64,000 nt of DNA from Metallyticus violacea (lineage: Eukaryota; Arthropoda; Insecta; Mantodea; Metallyticidae), in NCBI GenBank assembly GCA_030762175.1, contig CM060831.1, forward strand, positions 142,379,001 to 142,443,000, written 5' to 3'. Position 1 is the first letter of the stretch. Each line of letters opens with the position of its first letter. Of this stretch, positions 11,401 to 22,249 are shown in pieces. The notes below the pieces were generated by a model, which worked only from the letters and a program-made list of their open reading frames with translations, was not told the DNA's origin and ran no database searches. Both the position numbers and the translations under genes were made by a program.

Positions 11401-13084
11401 AAATTAAATGTAATAATATACATAACCGTCGCTAGTTTCCAAAATACCTAATAATACTTTATTTCTGAGTTTCCTTGGCATGAACATAAAGCGGTAAATT
11501 ATTTCGAACTATATATTGCTTATTCAAATGGAAGAAACGTTCATACAAACAGCAAGTCAAAGTGCGGGACAAAGCTTAATAACCTCGCCTACTGAAAGAG
11601 AGTGCAGAGACATGACAACGTTGTTTTCCTGTATTAATGTAGGTACTTCTTTCTTCACGCGTTCATATCACCGCAATACACAACTGGATAGCTGATAGCT
11701 TAGTTCCAGGAAAAAAAGATGTCCATGATATCTAATGCTCATTCACGTTTTAACGCTTAGCCCTTAATGAATCAAAAGTTTAACTATTTCGAGTTGAAAT
11801 ATAATAGCAGCACTCGCAAAGCGTGTCAAAGAGTCCTATCTACAGTGTGCGACATAGTAGATTTTGTATTTTGATTGATTCAGCCCCCAAATGTATGTTT
11901 TTGCCAAGCGGTCATGCTATTTCTTCTTTATTTCATTTCTTTTTTGACATCGCCTTGTTATCATAAGATAATGACATTTTCATTTAAAAACTTGCATTAC
12001 TTTAAAGCGTTAAGCGAGGATCCAAATAATTAGTATGGACGTCGAAAATGGTTTTTGTTTTGTGTGTTAAGAAGCTTGTAATTTTGTATTTGGATTAGGT
12101 TGTATTTTTAGTAATGTTATTGTACTTTAGATGCATAAATATGCCTGAAAGATAGTTTATTATGAAATTTCTTCCAGGAATTCTTCAAAGAAAGAACTAA
12201 CAATAAACATTAAAGAAACCAAATTCGTAATCTACAGAAGTCATATATTTTACACGGAGAGGGTCAGAAAGCGGTTATCACTTGGGTTAGTTCATTTTCT
12301 TTTTTTATTTTCTTCTCCTCTTTTATTAAGAGTTTTTCCCTCAGCTCTTAAGCCGCAAAGTTCCTTGAGCTTTTCGGCCGAATTACGATCCATTTTCTAA
12401 TACGAGAGTGTGAAAACAAAACAATATCGAACCGATTCCTCATTTCTCAATAAAGTAAACTATACATTTCCTCATAAGTTTTTTAAAGTATTATTTTTAT
12501 TTGCCTTCTTTACGCTTGGCGCTACAGGCCGGGGTGAACCTTGGCCTGCCGCGGCGGCCTCATCAACCTCTGTCTTTCGACTTCATTGATAGAGAGATTG
12601 CAGGGGACATGTGATCAGGATGCCGGCACTCCGCCGGTCGCCTATCACGCGGCTTTCATGATCGAATTTTTTGTTTTTAGACGTCTAAATTTATTTTATT
12701 TTGTCAGAAATGTAAATCGCATATATGTAACAAATGAAAGGGTTAGCAAAAGAGCCCTGAAGCAGATTGCAGTCGCAATATTCTTCCAACCAAAAGCTTT
12801 TAAAAAAGAAATAAATAACTCCATCTCATCATGTAAAACTACATAAATATGCAGGGTCGAAAGATCACACGGCATGCCTTAAAGTTTAAAAATCATCATT
12901 TTTCATAAAAATATTTAATATATTCTTTGGAAGGTAATATTGTCTGTAAAAAAAGCGTTATGAAACTCCCATCTCAATTACAAATTAATTCATGAATATT
13001 TTTATTTTCATCTGCATCCTAAAACCCACATTTTAACAATTTTATGTAATTACACATTTTCAGTTATAAAAAACTCTCAAGCTA
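11401..13084. other. No recognisable gene
   Basis: Mostly AT-rich. A short GC-richer patch at about 12520-12650 contains CCGCGGCGGCC and may be the end of an unrecognised repeat. No motif could be assigned. Confidence 0.45.
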
Positions 13085-13640
13085 ATGGGAATGAAATGTG
13101 TATACCCTATATTACTATATGGGTGCCAAACATGGTCACTAACAGAAAAACAAAACAGCAAAATTCAAATATGTCAAAGAAAAATGTATGGAAAGATTGT
13201 GGGAATAGCTTTGTAGGACAAAATACCTATAGTATTAATAAATCCGTTATCTCAGACAACAGACATCGCACAAATAGCTACCAAAAGCAAATGGTAATAG
13301 GACGGTCACGTCGCAAGAATGCAGGACAATAGGTGGACCTACAAGATCTTCATGTGGGACCCCCGGATAGGAAAAAGGACACAAGACATACCCAGAAGAA
13401 GATGGACAGACCTCTTCAAGAACATGCAGATCAAGAGTAGCAAGAGGAAGAGAAAAATGGAAATCTCTCGAGAAGCAACTAGTGCAGTGAGAAATGGAGT
13501 AATCAAAGTACAAATCAGTCAGAGTGTCTTAAACAGCATACGAACAACTAGCGTGGAATAGTTCACCACGTTAGGAAAAAGCGAGCTTTCCCTACTTGTT
13601 AGGAGACCTTTGCTCTTTAAGAGACACAATAGACTATCTT
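13085..13640 (+). pseudogene. LINE reverse transcriptase C-terminal remnant
   Basis: Fragment of a non-LTR retrotransposon polyprotein downstream of the catalytic YADD region. Two overlapping frames contribute. The first (13096-13332) carries QTWSLTEKQ-like and ISDNRHR blocks. The second (13319-13561) has MQDNRWTYKIFMWDPRIGKR followed by RRRWTDLFKN. The order 'GHVARM.D.RW....W.P..GKR..GR...RW.DD' is diagnostic of the C-terminus of many insect LINE 'endonuclease-reverse transcriptases'. The frame shifts between the two parts near 13320. No upstream RT domain is present. Confidence 0.82.
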
Positions 13641-13749
13641 TATCTTTATAGTACTGTATTATACACTAATTTACTTTAAACACAGTAATGTTTATACTGT
13701 TCATTTAAGGTGGAGGGGGAAAAACCCTTTTCAGTAGTTTAGAAAAACT

Positions 13750-15185
13750 TGGTTATTGTTTGAATCTCGTGTAGTGTATTCTTCCTCGATGCAATCTTCG
13801 CCGTATGATTAGATCGGCAGATGTCTCACTCTGTTCTCCTATATATGCAAGCGCTCCTTCCAGGGATTTCCAGCCCTTTGTGTGAGTCATGCTGAGAGGC
13901 TTCTTCTTCTTTTTCCATTTCATGATCACTTTGAGATTCATTGCTTGACATTATATCAACAATGTCACTGTCTCTCAAGCACGCATTTCATTCATTATCA
14001 TCACTCATCAACATTTTCATTTTCAATTCTCTCACTTTCGGGTAATTTTTCCAACATGCTTTCATTTCAGTTTCCATCGTTCTTGTTTTGGCTTTCACTA
14101 ACCTCAGTTTCATCCTAATTCTTATTCTCTTTGTAGATTTTATCCATGATTTGATCACAGTGATTGGTTGAATCCGGTCCCATCGCCTAATATTCACGAA
14201 AACACATCCAACAAGTCCACTAATTTTAATATTTCACCTAGTCCTGGTCCTTCATCTATGACCGTGATCATAATGGTTAACATTTTTCAGCCTGTACTTC
14301 CTCTGATATTCTAAGACTTGTTGGTGTAACGGCTAACAAAGAGAAGTAACGTGGGGCGGTAAGAACATTGCATGTATCTCGCCGTTTCGAAGATCTTCTG
14401 CTTCCGGGTGCGATGGTGCATCATCGAGAATAAGAAAAGCTTTCCTGGGTAGGTTTTTAGACTGTAGAAATTTGGTAATGACTGAGTTTATGGAGTTTAT
14501 CCAGGCACTGGCTTGGTGTTTATATCACACGGGGAATTTTTGTGTTAAAAGCTCTCGAATTGTTTGATTTCCAAAATTGGATGGGCGGAAGCTTGTGCGT
14601 TTCATTTGTTTTGCTATATGCCAGTACAGTTTTCTCTTCCTTTGCTTCTTTTGTAACTGGAAGCAATAAGTTATTGTTTAGAAATTAATGTTTTAGTAGG
14701 TAACATTTTAAACTTTAGCTCAGTCTCGACCCCCGTCAACGCATTATCAATAAATTTGAAACTCTACCTTGAGTTCGCCTGAGGTCACCGCTTCTCTTCA
14801 CCAGTAGTCAGAAGCCTTATCTTGCAGCGTTCGAGCCATCCAACTTTCGGCGAAGTTGCATTTTCTCTAAATTGTGCGTAAAGTTTCAGAGTCTTTTCCT
14901 GCAAAATGCCCCTGTTACAGACACACTTTTATCTCTTTGCCGTGCGAACTGCAACACAATGCTTTTCCTACATTCTGATGCTCACTTTTTTTCGTTGTTT
15001 TTCTGTCTTTCAGTCCACTTGCCGAAGTCTGTGCTGAACACTATATATAAACGATTATTTTCCAGTTCCCGATGGTGCTTCATCCACCCTTAATTCTTTA
15101 GACAATTTTTTTTCCACATTCCCCAGCATCCATGCGTTGTAGAGCTTGCAATTTATTTTCCATAGAAAGTACTACATTTTCCCTT
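13750..15185 (-). pseudogene. Tigger/jerky-like (pogo) transposase pseudogene
   Basis: Nearly the full length of a pogo-superfamily transposase is recognisable on the minus strand. Near 15170-15080 there is a Psq-type helix-turn-helix (ENKLQALQRMDAGECGKK, then KELRVDEAPSGT). At about 14925-14820 comes the CENP-B-like block ILQEKTLKLYAQF. At about 14460-14340 comes the DDE core segment FLILDDAPSHPEAEDLR followed by FLPPHVTSL, with the DD of the catalytic motif visible. At about 14190-14140 is RRWDRIQPITVIKSW, the usual C-terminal region. Several stops and frameshifts interrupt it, so it is dead. A pogo-like terminus at 17.16 kb could be its outer end, with later insertions between, but this is unproven. 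Confidence 0.85.
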
Positions 15186-15675
15186 TTAGTGTCTTTTTTA
15201 TTTATTTATTTTTTTTTAACATGTTCACGTTGTAACTTAACACAAAGAACGTTTACACTGAACAGTTAAAACCAACCCAATAACCTAAAATTGACTCTAA
15301 AATGTTACTGCTTTTGTGTAGTGTGCAGTTTGTTTTTTAAATATTTTAAATGTTGCGTAGTGATAATAATGAATCCGTTGCAAAGAAAAGCAGGGAGCAG
15401 TTTGCTTCAACCAAGGCTGATAGAGTGCATAAGGTTGGCTCTTACGCAACTAACGCTCCTATTTAGAGAACAAGAGGGAAACTAACAGACAGCGTGAGAT
15501 GAAACATCTTTAACAATAAAATATTACTTTACAGTACGAATTGTTCGTTGCTGTGATAGGAATTTGCATGTTTAAACATGTGTATGCTTTAATAAAATGA
15601 AAAATCAGAAAAGTGGCAGTAGTTTTCAAATTAAATATCATAATGCTGACCTGGTAACCTCAAAATGAAACAGTT

Positions 15676-16050
15676 TTATTTCAAATACGTACGCACTTTA
15701 TTAATTTCAGCAAATTTAGCAGCAACGAGAGGACGGCTAACCCACTTGCGCAGAGTGGACAGAGCTGGTAGAGGATGGGGTATTTTTGTCCGCAGAAAAG
15801 AATAGTATTTTTGAAACACAGCCCTAAGTGTAATGCCTTGCAATATGTCATTTTCGTCCCAATTAACACGTTTACCTTTATTTTGAAGCGATCTGATCTG
15901 ATTGGGAGAAAATGTTTTACCTAATATCCTTCTCACCTCTTCAGAAACTTCATTATTTTTTATCACTTTGAAGTTTGCGAAACTTCGTTTTCATTTGTGA
16001 AATTTGTTGAATGAGGTCTCTGTTGCGATCTTTAAGTTTCACACACGTTT
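15676..16050 (-). pseudogene. P-element/THAP9-like transposase fragment
   Basis: The open frame 15676-15966 reads FSPNQIRSLQNKGKRVNW, then IPHPLPALSTLRKWVS. This is the pattern of the region after the THAP finger in P-element and THAP9 transposases ('L.P.Q...L..GK...W...DI..AI.LR....K.Y..LR.....PLP..STL..W'). Just upstream, across a one-base frameshift, 15970-16050 encodes a charged heptad-like stretch (KLKDRNRDLIQQISQMKTKF), consistent with the coiled coil found there in P elements. The THAP zinc finger and catalytic GTP-binding regions are absent. It lies outside the Tigger-like remnant and on the same strand. Confidence 0.72.
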
Positions 16051-16924
16051 TATTTAAATGTTAATTTTTGAATTCTAAAACTGAAACAAATTTTAAAAGC
16101 TTTTATGTTTCTAAGAACTCTAAACTTTCGAATTCGATATCACATGATTAAATACTTTGCGCAAGTTTTCTGTATTTTGGCGATAATTTTGTCAACTTCT
16201 GTAAGGCACGTTTTCGTACCTTTTTATATCTATCTGATCTTTGCGGTACACAGCTATTTGGATCTGAAGCCACTTAATCGGGAAATTTAGTGAAGGAACT
16301 ATGCCAGGTTTTAAGTACACGTTTGCTAGGTAAGTTAAACAGTTCTGATAACAAATCTCTTATACAGTCAGATTCTTGAAAATGAACAACATTCTAGAGC
16401 ATTGGTGATGTTTATTTTGTTTTTTCTGTAACATTTTGTGGAAATCTGTGAAGCAATATGTTATTTTCGTTCGCATTGTGATTATGTGATTTGCAACCAT
16501 TCACTGCACAACTAGGAATTTTGTACAGAATATATTAAAAGCAAATTGTATTGAAAAAACAAAAAAACGCACAAAACGACTGTCAATAATAAAAAAAATG
16601 CAATCAGTTACACATAATGCCAGACACACACTTCTTTGCTAGACTTTCATGTTTTTGTTCCGTGACGTAATGCGCAAAGCAACGACAACGCGTTACCGTC
16701 TGCGCACGTTGTATACATCCCCTGCCTTCAACAATTTAGATCTACTGTAATTTACGCAGTTGGACGTGTAAATAAAGTATACAAGCACTATGTCCATAAC
16801 TGATATGTATAATATTAAATATAGTACAGTGCTGTTTTCCACAATGTTACTTGAATTTCACTTTTTATAATGTTTTATTTACTGTCGCTTTGACTGCCGT
16901 TTGTTGATTGAGGACTGAATACTA

Positions 16925-17122
16925 TAGGTGTAGGCATGAATGTATAAATGATGGCGCAAATAAGCTCGGAGTCCTTGACGCCTTAAAACTATTTGGCATT
17001 AACCTTCTCACGATAAAGAAAAAGTCTGTCAAATTTTACTCAGACTCTTTACCTGATCAGGATTCGAACTCAGTACCTCCGGATTAATAGTCGCAAATGC
17101 TACCACTAGACCACAGAGGCAA
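16925..17122 (-). mobile_element. SINE3 family copy
   Basis: On the minus strand the head at 17122-17060 reads CTCTGTGGTCTAGTGGTAGC (A box) and GAGTTCGAATCCTGATC (B box), so it is tRNA-derived. The body (ACTCCGAGCTTATTTGCGCC, ATTCATGCCTACACC) matches the copy at 45.6 kb in order and spacing. The head resembles SINE1 but the body does not, so I treat it as a separate family. Confidence 0.82.
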
Positions 17123-17157
17123 TCAAAAACCCTTATTGAAAAAAAAGTGATTCAGAT

Positions 17158-17206
17158 AACACGGAATGCCATATAATCGAAGTCCGGATAATTGGGACTC
17201 TATTGT
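17158..17206. mobile_element. Pogo/Tigger-like terminal repeat, solitary
   Basis: Read on the minus strand this is CAATAGAGTCCCAATTATCC followed by GGACTTCGATTAT. It resembles the 'CAG.(A/G)GAGTCCC..TTATCCG.ACT' terminal repeats of pogo/Tigger elements. The outer end faces right, so the element would extend left, toward the Tigger-like coding remnant. No partner end was found at the left. Confidence 0.45.
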
Positions 17207-18155
17207 ACATACATATACGCATACATTATAAAGGGTGCTCTATTCGCTACGAAATCGGCAATTAATTTTGCCTGCGGGAAGCTATTTGGCAGTTAATAAG
17301 CAGTGATCTAGAATATGATAGTAGTTTTGAAAATTAAAGATAAAAGTTATTTTCCAACGCTGACAGTGTCACCATGAAAAGTGTCTAGTTTGGTTTATAC
17401 AGAGTGGCCCACAAAAAACTGGCCTCCCGCGCATCGTAAACGAAAATGTACATTGTACCTGTTCCATCAATTTACGTTTTTTATTTAGTAAATTTCTCAG
17501 CATTTTATGCTTGAATATTCGTGACCATCAGGTGTAAGAATGGACGGAACGACAGGATAATTTTTTTCCGGCATTCGCAACTGATTCTGTTCTATTTTTT
17601 TATTACAAATCTTATATTCATATTTTTGTAGGAACATTAACACAAGGAAAATTGGCTGAAAAATCCCCCGCGTTCTCTTAATGTCTTCATTATTGTAGTA
17701 TTTGTTGCTGAGAATACATCTGGCACGACACAAACAGCTTCCACATTGGGTTGCGAAACAAAAATCCCTTCTTTTCCCCTCTCCACCATTATTCCTTCAT
17801 TATCTGGCTCGCCGTGTCACGCTTGAGACTGACTCGGCATGGCATGATCGGTGCTTTGTAGGCCACCCAGCATTGTATTGATAGGAATTGAGATTATTTT
17901 GGAACTTCAGCTTTGTTCAAGGGCTGTAGTTTGTGCCCCACGTCCCCAGAGAGAGCAGCTTCGGGAGAAAGGGATGAGATGAGGAAGAGGCCAGGCGCCC
18001 AGATCCTCGGGCGTTGAGGCATTCCAACTAATGCGGAGCCCTTCTTCAAAGAGTTCTATACTGTCAGAAAGATCCCTTCCATAGCAGACGCAGCATTCTA
18101 TTTTAAAGCGCAAGCCACTGTCACACCGCACCAGCCGATTTCGCCTGGCGCTTTC
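17207..18155. other. No recognisable gene
   Basis: Around 17396-17425, ACAGAGTGGCCCACAAAAAA resembles the outer end of an IS630-Tc1-mariner element, but no partner or coding trace was found. The rest has no motif I recognise. Confidence 0.4.
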
Positions 18156-18159
18156 GACT

Positions 18160-18345
18160 ATTTAACAGAATCAATAGTATGATATGAAATAGACAGCGGA
18201 AAATTCGTGGAAAGGAAAGAGTCATTGCAGAATTTTCCAGGGAAAATTACAAAAAACCCAAGGTCAGGATGACCGTCACAAGGGATGTGAACCCGGTACT
18301 TCCTAAATGCCAGTCCCAAGAGTTACCGCGAGCCACCCAGTATAA
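18160..18345 (-). mobile_element. SINE4 family copy
   Basis: Minus-strand head GGGTGGCTCGCGGTAACTC and B box GGGTTCACATCC give a tRNA-like promoter. The body follows with GACGGTCATCCTGACCTTGG and later ATTGATTCTGTTAAATAG. A second copy with the same head and the GGCCATCCTGACCGTG motif lies at 54.4 kb. Confidence 0.7.
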
Positions 18346-19146
18346 TCCGAACAAGTCCGAGGCCAAATCACTGCACATGGCGATGAAACTGCATTAATAA
18401 AAGCCAGCAGTATTCAAAGGCAATCATTTACTTTACTAATGATAACAGTTAAAGACAACGATATAGGCGGATTCCAATATGCTAGCAAATGTTTGTAATG
18501 CACTAACCAGACTAGATCATGCAGATAATCAGGCGCTGATGTGATAAGTGAGCCGAAAATGTCACAGTTAATTGAATTATCGTTGCCTCGTGTGGCTAGA
18601 AACGTAAACATTCGTAGGAAATGGGCGAATTAATGCTGCAAATGTTTATACGGTCACGAACATATAAATCAATTGTGCAAACATTCTCGCTAACGAGTAA
18701 TTACAAATTAAACTGTAAAGTAAAAGTGTCAACATCATTTCCCTCAATTAGTGCAAATTGTGAGCTAACTTAAATTTTGCTTAACACGAGTCAAACCTTG
18801 TTTAATTGACAGAGGACCTAAAACAAAAACAAAACCAAAAAATATATATAATAACATAAATGTGTAAGTTCGCCCAATTTTTATTTTTTATTTATCCCCC
18901 CCCCTTTTTCTTTGCTCATTGTTCTGTAGAAAATGCCCAAAGTGCGAAATCAATTCTAATACAAAATTCAAGTCCTGCATATCTCAAACTACCTCATTCT
19001 TTCGTATATTTCAGTTATTTGCCACATCTGCATACATTCAACATAATTTCCATGTTGTCAGTAGGTTTGAAATACACAGTGCTCTTTAAATTACCTGATA
19101 CTTAGAAATGCAATGAATTTAGGGTAAGATTTTCGGTCTATTATTT
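18346..19146. other. No recognisable gene
   Basis: AT-rich sequence with a short C-run near 18897-18904 and no recognised repeat or coding motif. Confidence 0.5.
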
Positions 19147-19428
19147 ATTTGACTTATTACGGACGCTGTTTAACATCTCAGGTCATCAGCGTCCCATTCA
19201 ATTCAGGGTGTGAAACGTCCGATAAATTTTGCTCAGAAGCGTCTTCTTTCAGACTTGAGGTTCTTTTACGTGCCGTAAATCTACGACACGGAACCCGCGA
19301 ATTCACTTTCCTCCCGAAGGAACTTTACTTAAAATTTTTACACCCCAAAAATCCATCAATTCTGTCATTGAACCCGCGATCTTGGGTCTACGAGGCAAGC
19401 ATTATTACCACTAGACCACCAAGACCAA
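19147..19428 (-). mobile_element. SINE1 copy, head-to-head partner
   Basis: Full-length SINE1 on the minus strand. The tRNA-like head lies at the right (rc of TTGAACCCGCGATC and CCACTAGACCACCAAGACC), and the tail GGACGCTGTTTAACATCTCA lies at the left. The internal hairpin arms GTGCCGTA and TACGACAC are intact. Its head abuts the head of the next SINE1 copy. Confidence 0.92.
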
Positions 19429-19433
19429 TATGT

Positions 19434-19806
19434 CGGTCTCCCATGACCTATCTACCAAGATCACGGGCTCAATCCTAGCCAGGTTCGATGGATTTTTTCC
19501 TGCGTAAAAAAAAAAAATCCTAGTTGTGGCCTCATTCGGAAGGGAAGTAGTCATTGTTCCGTGTCATAGATTTACGGCACGTAAAAGATTCTCCAGAGAC
19601 CTGAAAGAAGAGATTTCTGAGCAAAAGTTGTTGGTCGTTTCACACCTGAATTGAATGGTACGCTGATGACTTGAGATGTTCAAGAGTGTTCGTAAATAAA
19701 CCAAATCCATTTATATGGGAATTGCTGACCTGGAATGGTTAGTACTATTAAAAAAAAAGAAACAAACAAACAAAAAAGAAAGAAAAGAAAAAGAAAGGAA
19801 GAAAGC
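19434..19806 (+). mobile_element. SINE1 copy, head-to-head partner, with purine-rich tail
   Basis: SINE1 in plus orientation with a diverged head (GATCACGGGCTCAATCCTAG in place of the usual B box). The normal body follows, through GATGACTTGAGATGTTCAAG and AAATAAACCAAATCC. Beyond it, 19748-19806 is an A/G-rich simple sequence (AAAC, AAAG units) that may be an expanded tail, or separate. Confidence 0.85.
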
Positions 19807-20609
19807 ATGTCTCAGTACGACTTATTATGTCTAATGTAACTTCTTATAGTAGAGCCTTTGAATGAACAACTATTACCAATTATTATGCTTCCATAAGAGA
19901 CCCGAAGATTATTTGAACAAAGCTCTGAAAGCTGTTTAATCCCAGCAAAACCATTCCTTCACCAGGAAGAAAACTTTGGAGAGACTTGACATTCTAAAAC
20001 ATTTCTGTTTGTAACTGAGTCAGATAAAAGAAAACCTGAAATAACATTTGGGACTAGAACATATCTTCGGCTTGCCATGCCGACTCTCTTACCATTTGTG
20101 CTACCATGCTCTGTCCGATCTTAGCCGTAAATCTCCTCCATCTAAGTCTATATACTTAAGGCTATATCATGCAGAGATTTTACCCCTAAAAGGCGATTCG
20201 AACCATCTTAGTGTCGTGTACTAGACTTCATGGTTAATCCACACTATTAGGGTAAGTTTTATATTATGTGTGTATTAGCCATGCGTTAGCCTAAATTTTG
20301 GAATAGGAGTTAGAAAAAACTCGAGGCTACGCCTGGAACTGAAATCACGGATCTTTGACTTGTTGTGCCGACCCCCGAAGCATTAAAAACATTATACAAT
20401 ACACTTAATTAAATCTTTTAAATTCGAGACAAAAATACATTTTCATGATTTCTTATGAATTCTTTCGCTGATGAGCTCTGCTAAATACTCCATTCTTGAG
20501 ATTCTTTGCACCTGTGGTTCCTACCTTCACATTACTTTTTAGGTAAGATTCTAAAGGTCACTAAAACTCTAGATCTGAAACTAAAACAAAAGTCCTTGTG
20601 GCTTAAACG
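19807..20609. other. No recognisable gene
   Basis: No repeat family or coding motif recognised. A B-box-like GCGATTCGAACCA on the plus strand at 20192-20204 has no matching A box. Confidence 0.5.
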
Positions 20610-21752
20610 CCAAGGTTTGCGTAAGTTCCATAAGTTTCCGGTTTTATAGTTGCATAAAGAAGACTGTGTGTAGAAGATTGTGACATGTTCAAAACGGAGT
20701 GTCGAGCTGTTATTAAGTTCTTCACTAAAGAAGGACTTACTCAAAATGAAATTAAACAGCGATTGGGCAGTGCATATGGGAAAGCGCCCTCCTCAATTCT
20801 ACCGTAAAAGAATGGGCTAAACTTCTTCGAATGGGTCAGGAAAGCTTTGAAGACGAAGAGCGTGCAGGTCGGCCGGATCTTGGAGATGCTCACTCCTGAA
20901 AACACCGGAGTAATTATGGAAGATCGGCGGCTCAAAGTTACAGAAACAGCAGCAAGATTGCACCTATCTAAAACAGCAGTCCTTCGAATTATTCATGAAC
21001 GTTTAAACATGAATTAGGTCAGTGCAAGATGGGTGCCCTAGACTTCTTTCCTCAGTTCAAAAGCAGTAACGGATTATCTGTTGTCAGGCATTTTTGGAGA
21101 TCTGCCGTGAAAACGAAAGAAGAGAAGTTATGCTCCCTTGTCCAAAAGAGAATCAATGGAGTGGCGTAAACCTGCCAAAGCATCGCCTCTAAAGGCCAAG
21201 GTCACTCAGTCAACCAAGAAGAATATGGCCACAATCTTTTGACACTGTGCAGAGATACTCTTCATTGACTTCAAGAAGAGAAACACACAGTAAATGGGGA
21301 GTACTATGCTGGCCTACTGCACAGACTACGTACTTCCATCAAAGAGAAAAGGCGAGGAAAGCTGAGTGGTGATGTGCGCATTCTTCACGACAAAGCGCCT
21401 GTGCACACAGCTCTTGTTGCAAAGGACGCTGTGAAGAAATGCGACTTCAAGGAGATCGAGCATTAACCCTACAGCCCAGATCTAGCTCCCAGTGACTATT
21501 TCCTCTTCTCAAAACTCAACAAGGACCTTCGAGGAAGGAAATTTAAGTGTGACGAAGAAGTGACGGATGCTGTTTATGTCCATTTTGCAGACGAGACTTC
21601 TGACTATTTGGGGGGGGGGGGTTGAAATGTTAATTCAGAGATATGAGAAGTGTATTGCGATAGAGGGTAACTACATTGAAAAGTGAAATATACATTTTGT
21701 CTGTATCATATCTAGAAAATGGGAAGGCCGGAAACTTACGGACCTACCTTGG
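20610..21752 (+). mobile_element. Mariner element with both terminal repeats, transposase dead
   Basis: The ends are CCAAGGTTTGCGTAAGTTCC... on the left and, reverse-complemented, CCAAGGTAGGTCCGTAAGTT... on the right, both leading into AAGTTTCCGG. Between them lies a mariner transposase in broken frames. The N-terminal helix-turn-helix is VIKFFTKEGLTQNEIKQRLG from about 20707. A second DNA-binding segment follows (VTETAARLHLSKTAVLRI, about 20938). Then come MATIF, FHDKAPVHTALVAKDAV with the second catalytic D, and YSPDLAPSDYFLF at about 21468-21507 with the third D. The stretch holding the first catalytic D is not seen, and there are several stops and a G-run at 21611-21620. A TA follows the right end, but the left flank is not TA. 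Confidence 0.88.
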
Positions 21753-22249
21753 TACTCACCAAAGCTAATAAATGAATCATACTGAGGCTAAAGTTGCAGG
21801 TAAAATAAAAGGATGCATGAATGTGTTTCTAACATTTCACTGGACATGTTAATGTTAACATCTTGTTACAGAATTACATATGCATTTTCGACAACCCATA
21901 CATGAAAATTTGAAAGTTCCGCACTATATTGTATGGCAACTCTATGGCAACGGTGGTAAATGACATGGTTGTGACAACAAACCACAACACAACGCCAATT
22001 TGTTAAGGACAAAAATATCTGTAATTTTTTTTATCAGCACATCACAAAAAAGAGCTGTAAAAAAGGAAATTTATCATACATTTATATGCATTTTTGTAGA
22101 CCTGCATCAGTTTTCTGAAGGTTTCTCACTTCTTAAGTAACATCTATAACACAAGAAAATAACACGTGAAATCACATTCATAAAAACATTGTGCTATTAA
22201 TACATAAATTTATCACAAGAGGATCTGAGATTCAGAAACTTAGTGAGTT
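21753..22249. other. No recognisable gene
   Basis: AT-rich sequence without a recognised motif. Confidence 0.5.

Noticed and set aside
13988..14197. Independent small basic protein on the minus strand
   Set aside because: It contains RRWDRIQPITVIKSW and belongs to the Tigger/jerky-like transposase pseudogene.
17396..17430. Mariner-type outer end (GAGTGGCCCACAAAAA)
   Set aside because: No partner end, flanking TA pair or coding remnant could be matched to it.
20190..20250. tRNA-like SINE head
   Set aside because: A B-box-like GATTCGAACC is present but no A box at the right distance and no shared body.
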